A stretch of DNA of 64,000 bases from Ganaspis brasiliensis (taxonomy: Eukaryota; Arthropoda; Insecta; Hymenoptera; Figitidae). The stretch lies in assembly GCA_037103525.1 (NCBI GenBank), contig JAZKLR010000506.1:372001-436000 (forward strand), in the 5' to 3' direction. The translations under genes and the position numbers were made by a program. The notes beneath the pieces are model-generated. The model made no database searches, was not told where the DNA came from, and saw only the letters and a program-made list of their open reading frames with translations. Numbering within the stretch: position 1 is the first letter of the stretch; the number at the start of each line of letters is the position of its first letter. Of this stretch, positions 55,871-63,643 are shown one piece after another.

Positions 55871-56000
55871 ATTTATGTATATTTTGTTCTCAGTTACTCT
55901 TATATATACCTTTAAAATTCACTAGTACACTTCAGAATATTTTTTTAATATAGGTGTGTTTTTTAACGCTGCCAAGTAGCCCAGTTACGAAAGAATCGCC
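55871..56000 (+). repeat. 135-bp dispersed repeat, copy A
   Basis: Runs from ATTTATGTATATTT through CAGTTACTCT, AAATTCACTAGTACACTTC and AAGTAGCCCAGTTACG to AAGAATCGCC. It matches copy C in the same orientation and copy B in reverse. Copy A is followed at once by the Penelope-like fragment. Confidence 0.8.
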
Positions 56001-56002
56001 CA

Positions 56003-56177
56003 TTAGACAGACGTAATGTTGTTTATGAGATTCCTTGCAAGAACTGCGATTCTAAATATATTTGCCATACTAAGCAATATCTAAAAAAAATAATATCTTA
56101 ACACAGAACACAACAAGAAAAAACATGTATGCTCTCTTTAAGTAGAGATTTTTTTTCCTTTCAAAATTTCATGAACA
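56003..56177 (+). pseudogene. Penelope-like element GIY-YIG endonuclease fragment, left part
   Basis: One frame reads LDRRNVVYEIPCKNCDSKY, then ICHTKQYLKK, then IIS, a stop at 56099, and HRTQQEK onwards. The pattern VVY-x-IPC-x2-C-x3-Y-I-x2-TK is the N-terminal signature of the GIY-YIG domain of Penelope-like retroelements. In these the segment usually reads VYKIPC, CDxxYIGQT and then a basic KTRIxEH segment. The stop falls where a Glu before His-Arg is expected, one base change from GAA. The frame stays open until a MITE interrupts it at 56178 and may resume at 56778. Only a fragment remains and no reverse transcriptase was seen upstream. Identification rests on motif recognition, not a database search. 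Confidence 0.65.
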
Positions 56178-56179
56178 TA

Positions 56180-56775
56180 CGGAGACATATCCCAGGTAGA
56201 AATGCACAACCGGCATATTACTGATTCAGTGCTGATGTCGGAACAGACTTCCAGCGGGGCCCGTACGGGCCCATTACGGGCTGGTAACGATGTTAACTTG
56301 GGCTTAGTACTGACTTGGTCAGTACTAAAAAATAGTACTGAATCAGTGCAATACCAGTTGTTTGTCAGTACTGGTTCTACTAGGATTTTCCCAGTTGACC
56401 CAGTACTGACAAACAACTGGTATTGCACTGATTCAGTACTATTTTTTAGTACTGACCAAGTCAGTACTAAGCCCAAGTTAACATCGTTACCAGCCCGTAA
56501 TGGCCCCGTACCCGCCCTGTGTAAAGTACTCTGTTATCAGGTCCGACATACCACGGAAATTTCTGCCTGGGATGTGATCTTAGAAAGGTTAAGAAAAAAA
56601 AAAAAATTCAAAAGAATTTCACTTTTTATATAAAGTAGCTACGTTTTGTTGGCTCAGGTTTGCCAACCTAAGCCAACAAACCTGTGCCAACGAAACGTAG
56701 CTACTTTATATAAAAAATAAAATTCTTTTGAATTTTTATTTTTTTATTAACCTTTTTAAGATCACATATGTCTCG
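56180..56775. mobile_element. TA-flanked palindromic MITE (outer element of the nest)
   Basis: Left end CGGAGACATA and right end CATATGTCTCG are inverted copies, flanked by TA at 56178-56179 and 56776-56777. This is the target duplication expected of Tc1/mariner-type elements. The arms continue as TGTGATCTTAGAAAGGTT (from 56574) against AACCTTTTTAAGATCACATA, then poly-A/T, TTCAAAAGAATTT and TATATAAAGTAGCTACG. They meet at a centre near 56672. Removing the inserted inner MITE leaves about 213 bp. There is no coding capacity. It interrupts the Penelope-like fragment. Confidence 0.75.
56191..56571. mobile_element. Foldback MITE inserted inside the outer MITE
   Basis: Ends CCCAGGTAGAAATG and GAAATTTCTGCCTGGG are inverted and flanked by AT at 56189-56190 and 56572-56573. 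The core is a near-perfect hairpin with arms 56255-56374 and 56400-56519 (about 120 bp) and a 25-base loop. The opposite arm of the host MITE keeps the uninterrupted site GAGACATATGTGATCTTA (read on the minus strand), which confirms the insertion and supports an AT duplication. Because the arms mirror each other, both strands show open frames encoding the same peptide. These are by-products of the palindrome, not genes. The superfamily was not recognised. Confidence 0.8.
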
Positions 56776-56777
56776 TA

Positions 56778-56854
56778 AGCTCTCTTTCTAAACATAAAAA
56801 CGCTTTAATAAAAAATAAGGATTATAATGATTGAAATACTTTATAATTTATAGT
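56778..56854 (+). pseudogene. Possible right-hand continuation of the Penelope-like fragment
   Basis: Joining the TA at 56178-56179 to the sequence after the second TA keeps the frame: ISSLSKHKNALIKNKDYND, then a TGA. A serine/leucine stretch followed by K-H and spaced charged residues is loosely like the C-terminal end of GIY-YIG domains in these elements, but similarity is weak. The main support is frame continuity across the MITE. Confidence 0.35.
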
Positions 56855-56986
56855 GGCGATTCTTACGTAACTGGGCTACTTGGCGGCTTTGAAAAAATAC
56901 ACCTAAATTAAAAAAATATTCTGAAGTGTACTAGTGAATTTTAAAAGTATATATGAGAGTAACTGAAATCCAAATATACATAAATA
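56855..56986 (-). repeat. 135-bp dispersed repeat, copy B (inverted)
   Basis: GGCGATTCTTACGTAACTGG to ATACATAAAT is the reverse complement of copies A and C, with scattered differences. Copies A and B enclose the Penelope-like fragment and the MITE nest as an inverted pair. Confidence 0.8.
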
Positions 56987-57237
56987 TATATATATTATAA
57001 CTTTTATTATATTGCACTATAACTGCTGAAATTTCAGCTCCGTAGCGTGTCCCTTTTTTATAATGTTGACTTTAATTTAATAACTTTCGGCGAAAATATC
57101 ATAATTATAATTTTGCTTTTTTCAAGCATAAAGTGTCTATATTTATGAACAATTTAGGTTTACATTACACTTCACAATACCTTTTTCATACTTAGAATCT
57201 GTAAAATATTTTGTTCCTCAGTTTTTCCAATTTTTGA
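56987..57237. other. AT-rich spacer, nothing recognised
   Basis: No gene or structured repeat. It contains one of several TTTCAGCTCC words (57030s) that recur near 57890, 57910 and, as GTTCAGCTCC, 58250. Confidence 0.5.
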
Positions 57238-57240
57238 CCC

Positions 57241-57543
57241 TACCGGAATCTGTGGTATTAGTGTGGTATTAGTTAATACCTTCTTAATACCCTCTTAATA
57301 CCATTTTAAAGTCGTGTTCAAATAACTTAAAATTAGTTTTAAGAACTTTTAAAAAAAACATTTGGTGTCACTTTTTTTGAAATTTTTATTCACTCAAAAA
57401 AATTTTTAAAAACTGACTCCAAATGTTTTCTTTAAAAGTCCGTAAAACTGATTTTAAGTTATTTGAACACAACTTTAAAATGGTATTAAGAAGGTATTAA
57501 GAGGGTATTAACTAATACCCCACTAATACCATAGATTCCGGTA
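57241..57543. mobile_element. 303-bp palindromic MITE with ~147-bp terminal inverted arms
   Basis: The left end TACCGGAATCTGTGGTATTA pairs with the right end TAATACCATAGATTCCGGTA. The arms stay inverted copies, with scattered mismatches, almost to the centre near 57392. They share GGTATTAGTTAATACC-like blocks, GTGTTCAAATAACTTAAAA and ACATTTGG. TA at each end could be the target duplication, giving a 299-bp element starting CCGG. Flanking CCC and GGG slightly extend the symmetry. It is non-coding. Confidence 0.8.
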
Positions 57544-57548
57544 TGGGA

Positions 57549-58590
57549 ACGCAATCTGTAGACTGATAATTAAGGTGTCATGTGTTTAGTTATTACGACT
57601 TCTAATAATTTTAATGTCAAGTTTGATGCATTAGCACATTACATTTGGAAAAAGTTTTAAAAAAGAAAAATTTTTACTTAAAAAAAAATTATTTTTGTGA
57701 AATTTGCATGCGTACAAAAAAAACGTTCAGTTCCATGTCATTACTATTGTATTACTGTGACAACTATTTGATAGTATTGATACCATTTTCTTGAAGTTGT
57801 CATGGAAAACAAGTGAATAAAAACAAGTGGAAAACAACGGAATATATTTATTTTGCACTATTGTAGAAGTGAGGTTAGAATAAATGTCAAATTTCAGCTC
57901 CATGGTATAATTTCAGCTCCATGGCCCATATAAAGTATTAAGTGTGCTTTATGCAGAGAAACTTCTTGATCTGTGGCTGTTATTTTAAAATATTATTCTA
58001 TAAGGTAGATTAGCTATGCTGGATTACTCTGCTCGATCTCGATTTCAGATTATCCAAAAAATAAATCGAAATATTAATTATTAAATATTGTATTTGCTGT
58101 TTTTTTATAAAATTTAATATATGTTAACTAATGTCTAAAATACTGTTATAATATTAAATAATTTATCAACTTATTATTTATTTTCGTTTTAGCAAAATAT
58201 CAAGAATACATTTTTATTTTGTACAATATATTTGGAATAAAAGGATGCAGTTCAGCTCCACATGACAGACAAGTTTCAAAAATTAGCTATTTTTTCCGTA
58301 TAAATATAATTGTAGTAAAATCGTTTAAAATATAAGTATATTATACCCTAATAAAAAAAATAAGTGCAAAGAAACATTAAAAAAAATTCTACCAAAACTT
58401 ATCTCTTCAATCTATAACATATTTATAAATAATGTTATTTCTTGCATATGTTACAATTTCTTTTATTAATACCTCTAAGACATAAACTCTTTTACAATTA
58501 TATGTGTGCATAAACAATATTAATCATTTCAATTCGTCTTAAATTATAAATAAACAGTAAATAACAGGCGCGCGTTCGTGCTCGTTATAT
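57549..58590. other. AT-rich spacer, nothing recognised
   Basis: About 1 kb without a supported gene. The only noticeable repetition is TTTCAGCTCCATGG twice within 30 bases (about 57892-57921) and related TCAGCTCC words elsewhere. Confidence 0.5.
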
Positions 58591-58595
58591 GTATA

Positions 58596-58892
58596 AGAAG
58601 GAAATAATGACCTCATTGTAATTAAAACAAAAGGAGAACAATAGAATAACAATGACAAAATTCTGCCTATTCTGTAGAAATATTTTCAGCTAAGGGACAC
58701 TGGCAGGTTAAAATAAAGGAGGAAATAATGACCTCCTTGTAATTTTGACAAAAGGCGAATAATGAGCTCATTGTAATTTCGACAAAAAGAGAACAATGAC
58801 CTCATTGTAATTTAGACAAAAAGAGAACAAAGGAGAACAATGTCAAAACTCTATCCCATTCTAAACGAAAATTTTCAGCTAAGGGACACTGG
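58596..58892. repeat. Two-copy block with a 34-bp internal tandem repeat
   Basis: Two diverged copies (about 58596-58703 and 58716-58892) each start GGAAATAATGACCTC and end TTTCAGCTAAGGGACACTGG. The second copy contains three tandem units of about 34 bp starting AATGACCT or AATGAGCT at 58727, 58761 and 58795. The first has one unit at about 58606. Each unit carries the small dyad AATGACCTCATT or a variant. Confidence 0.75.
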
Positions 58893-59089
58893 AAAATAAT
58901 TATATAGGATGTTCTCAAAAAAATTGAAAATAAATATGTAATGCTGTTAAATGAAAATGAACTTAGTGCAATTATATCGGAAATTATATTTAAGTGCTAA
59001 TTTCAAAGAAGTAACAAATAATGCACTAATGAAATTTAGTCTTATACTCCTAAAAATGAATCCCAAAACACCTAACAAACGAATTTTCA

Positions 59090-59450
59090 ACAAATCTTAT
59101 TAATTTCAAAAAAATTATTGCATCCGCAATTTTGAATTTTTTAAATCTGACTTCAGATTCGCAAACAGCAGTGACCCCAAAACCCTTCAAGTAGAAAGTT
59201 TAAAATAAATCCGATCAATTCCAAAAATATTGACCGCCCTATTAGATCCGCCATTTTAAATTTTTGAAATCTGACTACAGATTCGCAATCAGCGACACCA
59301 AAAATCCCCATGTAGCAAGTTTTAAATAAATCTGGTCAATTTCAAAAATATCGACAGCCATATTGGATCCGCCATTTTGAATTTTTTAAATGTGACTTTA
59401 GATTTATAATCAGCGACCCCAAAAACATTTAGGTACTCATTTTCATATCG
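59090..59450. repeat. Three tandem copies of a ~122-bp repeat, GATCCGCCATTTTGAATT family
   Basis: ATCCGCNATTTT starts at 59122, 59246 and 59367 (spacings 124 and 121). Each is followed by AAATCTGACTNCAGATTCGC or its decayed form, then CAGCGACCCCAAAAA. The first two then run AAGTAGNAAGTT and TCAATTTCAAAAATATTGAC. AATCTGAC and the following AGATT give a small internal dyad. The third copy loses similarity after the CAGCGACC block. Confidence 0.8.
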
Positions 59451-60000
59451 ATAAAAAAAGAATTAACAAAAGTGTCCACTGTTTGTCAATTTTTTGAGGA
59501 CAGATTCTCAAATGGCGATAAAAACTACTTAAGAAAATGTTATTCCGAAAACTTTCTACATGCCTAATAACAAAAATAATTAACGTTAAAAATGCTTAAA
59601 AAAGGTGTTTGTCCTGGCGTGAAAGGGATAGCACTGCGCACAGTAGGGTTTAGCGCGAATTCAAAATTTTATCTTTTAAAAGTGTTTTCTTCTTCTATAA
59701 TGTTTATTGTTTCTCAGTCTGCATAGCACGAAATGAAACCTAAAACCTTTTCCTTTAAGACCCCAAAACAAAAAATTGGGTACCAATTACGCTAAACAAG
59801 TAGAAACAGTTTTTCTATCCTGACGCATGCGACGCACAGTGGGAAAAAAACAACGCTACTAGACAGAAGTCTACTGACAATTTAAAACTTAACGGACTTT
59901 AACTTTTTTTTCAATTCTCAGGAAAAATTGCATTGCGCTATAAGACTAGGGTGCTACTTTTTTAAAATTTTGTAACATAACATCAAAAAATTGCTTTATA
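59451..60000. other. Spacer, nothing recognised
   Basis: No gene, RNA motif or repeat supported between the three-copy repeat and the CCCGGG-ended element. Confidence 0.5.
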
Positions 60001-60126
60001 CCCGGGAAAAAGGGTTTAGATATAATTTGATATATTTCAGATATAATCAGATACATTTCAGATCTAATTATATATGATTTGATCTATTCAGATATAATAA
60101 AATATAATCAATTATTAAACATATAT

Positions 60127-60261
60127 ATTTATGTATATTTGGTCTTCAGTTACTCTCATATATATATACCTTTAAAATTCACTAATACACTTCAGAATAT
60201 ATTTTTAATTTAGGTGTATTTTTTCAACGCCGCTAAGTAGGGCAGTTACGTAAGAATCGCC
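60127..60261 (+). mobile_element. 135-bp dispersed repeat, copy C, inserted in the CCCGGG element
   Basis: Same sequence as copy A (55871-56000). It is bracketed by CATATAT at 60120-60126 and 60262-60268, a candidate 7-bp target duplication. The related sequence at about 61025-61090 lacks it: ATTAAACATATATATA there runs on through AGATATAATTAGATC towards TATCTGTTTATATCTA. So the 135-bp unit seems to move as a unit by itself. The AT-rich flank makes a chance direct repeat possible. Confidence 0.6.
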
Positions 60262-60569
60262 CATATATCTGTTTATATCTAGATAGATATCGCCTGATGT
60301 GAGGTCAGATCTAACTAGATATATTTAAACATAGTCATTATAAATAAATTATGTATGTATTTATAATTTAAAATCTAACAACAGTAATATACTTAGAATA
60401 TACGTGTTGATATATAAGATATGTATATAAAGTAAAATGTGTGTTGAAATCTAATAATTTCAAATCACCGAAGAAAGTTTAGATATGATTAGATGCAGTT
60501 TTATTTATATTTACCTCGCCCATACTTATTGATATACATTCTAAAGGAAACTGTATTGAAGATTCAACT

Positions 60570-60663
60570 TGGAGCAGTGGTTAAGAGCTGTGCATTAGAA
60601 GTCGTGTCTAGTAGTTAATACCCCTGAGATGCGGGTTCGAATCTCAGCGTGGTAATTTTTTTT
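60570..60663 (+). ncRNA. tRNA-like Pol III unit (SINE-head type)
   Basis: TGGAGCAGTGG at 60570-60580 fits a tRNA A box at all but one position. GGTTCGAATCT at 60634-60644 fits the B box except the last base. A run of eight T at 60656-60663 is a Pol III terminator. Between the boxes, GGTTAAGAGCTGTGCATTAG resembles the D-arm region of long-variable-arm tRNAs. Normal T-stem pairing and a 7-bp acceptor stem are not seen, so this is not a functional tRNA gene. It resembles the tRNA-derived head of a SINE, here carried within a TA-flanked DNA element. No SINE tail or target duplication was found. Confidence 0.5.
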
Positions 60664-60949
60664 CAATTATTTATTACAAATGTTTATTAATTATATCGCC
60701 TAACTTCATAATTTTTAATAATATTTATAATTTTCAATAAATTTATTTATTTAATCAAAAATTTATGATCTGGTTATATCTAATTATATCTGGTCAGATA
60801 GAGACAAAATTCAGATATTATTATATATAATCAATTATATCTAATTATATCTGATTATATCTAAACCTTTTTTCCCGGGTATGTCTTTAGTTAGCTCGAA
60901 CACCAAAAGCAATGTCAAAAATTATTTATGAAATACTGTAACTGAAAGG

Positions 60950-61740
60950 TTTATTGTAGATATATTCAGATACATTTGAGATCTAATGATATATGATTTG
61001 ATATAATCAGATATAACCAATTATTAAACATATATATATATTTAGATATAATTAGATCTACTATTATATCTGTTTACATCTGTTTATATCTACAAGGAGA
61101 GAAATCTCTTACTCAAATTGCATGATAGACGGTTGCCATTTTTGCATGGTTGTTTATGATGTAAGGAACGTATATGACAGTAACTACTTTTCCACGAAAA
61201 TCATACCTTTCTGGTACTAGGTTATTCGGTGCGTGAATTTCAAACCACTCGTACAATATCTCCATCTCTATGGAGCTAAAAACGCACGTTTTATTTCTGT
61301 ACTAGTAAAGCAACAGAAGTTCATGCGCTTTGTCCATGTCACGTTGAAACAAATGCAAGGAAGGACGTGCGAAAAGCGCACGGGCTCGGTGCAATTCTAG
61401 TACCCAAAATTGACGTGCGCTATCAGCGCCACTGTAGAACGATGTTAGTAATGAGGCGTTTACTATTTCTGTACAGAACTTTGCCTTACTATTAATTCAT
61501 GAATTTGTGGAATAAAAGCACGGCACTTCAGTTGCGATTAGCGAAGGTTAGGTTTCCATGCGTTAAATGTAACAGATTTCTCTCCGTGTAGATAGGTATC
61601 ACCTGATGTGTTGTCAGATCTAACTTGATATATTTAGATATAATCAGATCTGATATTATATCTGTTTATATCTAGGTAGATATCGCCCGATGTGAGGTCA
61701 GATCAAACTAAATATATTTGAACATATTTATTATAAATAA
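60950..61740. mobile_element. Diverged, interrupted second copy of the CCCGGG element's left part
   Basis: CAGATACATTTGAGATCTAA, GATTTGATATAATCAGATA and CAATTATTAAACATATAT repeat the order seen at 60030-60126. TATATCTAG...GATATCGCC and GAGGTCAGATC...AAC match 60275-60315. The block from CTGTTTATATCTAG to TTATAAATAA occurs twice in this copy (to about 61660 and to 61740). A 496-bp MITE splits it and a LINE ends it at 61740. No CCCGGG end was preserved. Confidence 0.65.
61093..61588. mobile_element. 496-bp TA-flanked MITE, GGAGAGAAATCT terminal inverted repeats
   Basis: The left end CAAGGAGAGAAATCTCTTAC and right end GTAACAGATTTCTCTCCGTG are inverted, with 18 of 20 positions matching. TA flanks at 61091-61092 and 61589-61590 are the duplicated target. 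Closing the gap to one TA gives TATATCTAGATAGG, and the related sequence at about 60275 has TATATCTAGATAGA. The empty site is thus preserved in the window. The interior is less AT-rich than the surroundings but has no supported open frame. It is likely a non-autonomous Tc1/mariner-type element. Confidence 0.8.
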
Positions 61741-61842
61741 GGGGAGTAACTCTATGATCAGTCTGTTTCGTCCAGTCTGTGAGAGACGCGTCATCTTCCA
61801 AGGTCCTCGTCCTATTCCCCGGGCAACGTGGTCGTCGCATCA

Positions 61843-63643
61843 ATGTCCCTGTGGCAATGCAATAGCGACTACGGCAAAAGGAAGCTTTGGCCTCAGGTCC
61901 ACCCTGCCAAGGTGGTAGTACCTGATAATGGCTCCTTGTTTAGGGTTACAGATAAAAACCTCATCACGATGTTTACTACACAACCAGGTAAAAACAAGGC
62001 TGGGGACGGAGCCTCGGCAACGGCGAGTAATGGACGTGAGAAAGCGGGCCTTGACTCGTCGTCATCAGACGACCGCAATGTAATGGAGGTGGATCACTTG
62101 GCCTCCCTTACATCCAATGCCGCAAGTGAAAAATACACGAATGAAAAAACAATAGGCTATTTTCTAAATAGAATAAACCCTTTTCGCCTTATACAAGAAA
62201 AAGGTAGGTGCTCTTTTTTCCCGACATCACTCCTGAGGAACAGAAGGAAAAGGAAAATCTGTTAAGATAAGGAAAAACGCACGATTAGTACTCCCGAGAG
62301 GCAACAAAAAAGGACGTCATCAAGAGTCGCTGCTTTAGAGAATGCGTGGCAGGCTATCCAAGAAGAAACAGATAAACTTCGCAAAGTACTGGACAGTATG
62401 TACAAACCCAAGACAGAGCTATGCAAAATTAGCAATGCACTTCTTCTGCAAAAAGAGATACTCAACACGAACGAAATCGGGAAGTTTGTCAAAAATGCGC
62501 CTGAAATAGACGACAACCTAAACAACCACTCTAAGAATGAGGATCTACGTACTGAGTTACAGAGAGTTAAAGAAAAACACGCATCGGAGAATGAACTTAT
62601 TCTCTTAAGAAGTAAGTTCCTGGAAGGTTTGCACGCTAATACGTGCGTGAATTCGGTTTAAGATACGGACTGTAGTGAGATTTTCTGCAAAGAGTGCAAA
62701 GCTGCACGCCAGAAAGCACATAAAAGAAAACTTCTGAAGAAAGAGAAAAATTTACAGTGCTTCGACCAAATAACAGAGGAAGATTGCCTATTAGAAATCT
62801 TTGGTAAAGCGAGTTACAAGCAAGTACATATCTGGGAATCTGAGATGTCGTGTGATGTAATACTCCCCTGCAAACCAGATATAACGTCGGAAAGCAGGGA
62901 TGTAACAAGAGCAATCATTAGCTTTGATAGCTGAGAAGCAATTCACTCCAAAAGAAAAAAGGTTGGTGAACTAGCAGAAGTGCTACAATCCCTCGGCTTC
63001 TCTGACGATGAGGGAAAATTCACGTACTCTGCCAGACACCTTTACTACCCAGTGCACCCCAAAGAAGCCATCTATTCCAAGCTCTGCTCAATATCCGGGA
63101 CAAATTCGTTGCCACAAAGCGAAAGAAACTAGCAATGCCTAGGCTGGAGGGGATCCAAGGTATAGTTCTGGCGAGGATGCTCGAATACCTGCTGTCACAT
63201 GCAGAGATAGAGCTCGAAGTATATGGCCCTAAACAAGTAACAGGCCGTTTAGCTCCAAAGCAAAACCCGTCAATGCAGACTGATAAAAAAGACACGCAGG
63301 CTACAAGTGGCACCACTCCTTGCAGAAAAAAGAATAGCAAGACGAAAACACTCCTAGTCCACATGAAGGGAAAAACATATTCAGAGATTTAGATTAACTA
63401 AAAGAAAGATCCTGCATGTCAAATATATGGATGAACTGCCCACAGAAGAAGATATTGTCTCTGCTATCACCGAAGATTTCCAGATAAAATCCACAGACTT
63501 TGAGATCCGAGCTCTGAGACCTGCATATGGAGGCACTATAAGTGAATGCAAAACCCAGATGTCTGGTCTACATTAAGGAAGGACACCAAACTACGGATCA
63601 CCATAGACATAATAAAGACAACCAAAATTCACCTTCGCCCTAA
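61843..63643 (+). pseudogene. Decayed LINE ORF1 (gag-like RNA-binding protein)
   Basis: ORF1 of such elements encodes the nucleic-acid-binding protein of the retrotransposition RNP. One frame is followed from ATG 61843 (MSLWQCNSDY) to 63132 through four in-frame stops: TAA 62263, TAA 62659, TGA 62932 and TAG 63130. It includes a serine/acid patch (LDSSSSDDRN) and a long charged, probably coiled-coil stretch (about 62330-62640). A shift near 63080 moves to the frame reading RDKFVATKRKKLAMPRLEG and ending at GKTYSEI (63392). A further shift gives KILHVKYMDELPTEEDIVSA (to 63576), like the RRM-like segment of R1-type ORF1. A last frame reads KPRCLVYIKEGHQTTDH and stops at 63643. That has zinc-knuckle spacing C-x2-Y-x4-H-x4-H, with Tyr and His where Cys is expected. 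Antisense open frames here are shadows. Confidence 0.7.

Larger units (their letters stand above)
60001..60879. mobile_element. 879-bp TA-flanked element with CCCGGG terminal inverted repeats
   Basis: Left end CCCGGGAAAAAGGGTTTAGA and right end TCTAAACCTTTTTTCCCGGG are inverted copies, flanked by TA at 59999-60000 and 60880-60881. The inner sequence is rich in AGATATAATCAGATATAATT words reading inward from both ends. It carries a 135-bp insertion (copy C) and a tRNA-like Pol III unit. There is no protein-coding capacity. A diverged second copy of the left part lies at about 60950-61740. The superfamily is not identified. TA flanks suggest but do not prove Tc1/mariner-type mobilisation. Confidence 0.75.

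Noticed and set aside
56138..56633. Two open frames on opposite strands encoding nearly the same peptide
   Set aside because: They are mirror images produced by the two arms of the inner palindromic MITE, so the shared peptide is not evidence of coding.
60570..60655. Functional tRNA gene
   Set aside because: A and B boxes are good, but the acceptor stem and proper T-stem pairing are missing. Only a tRNA-like Pol III unit is supported.
61718..61918. Plus-strand 66-codon frame spanning the LINE 5' junction
   Set aside because: It starts in the flanking repeat and ends early. The frame starting at ATG 61843 connects to the rest of ORF1 and is preferred.
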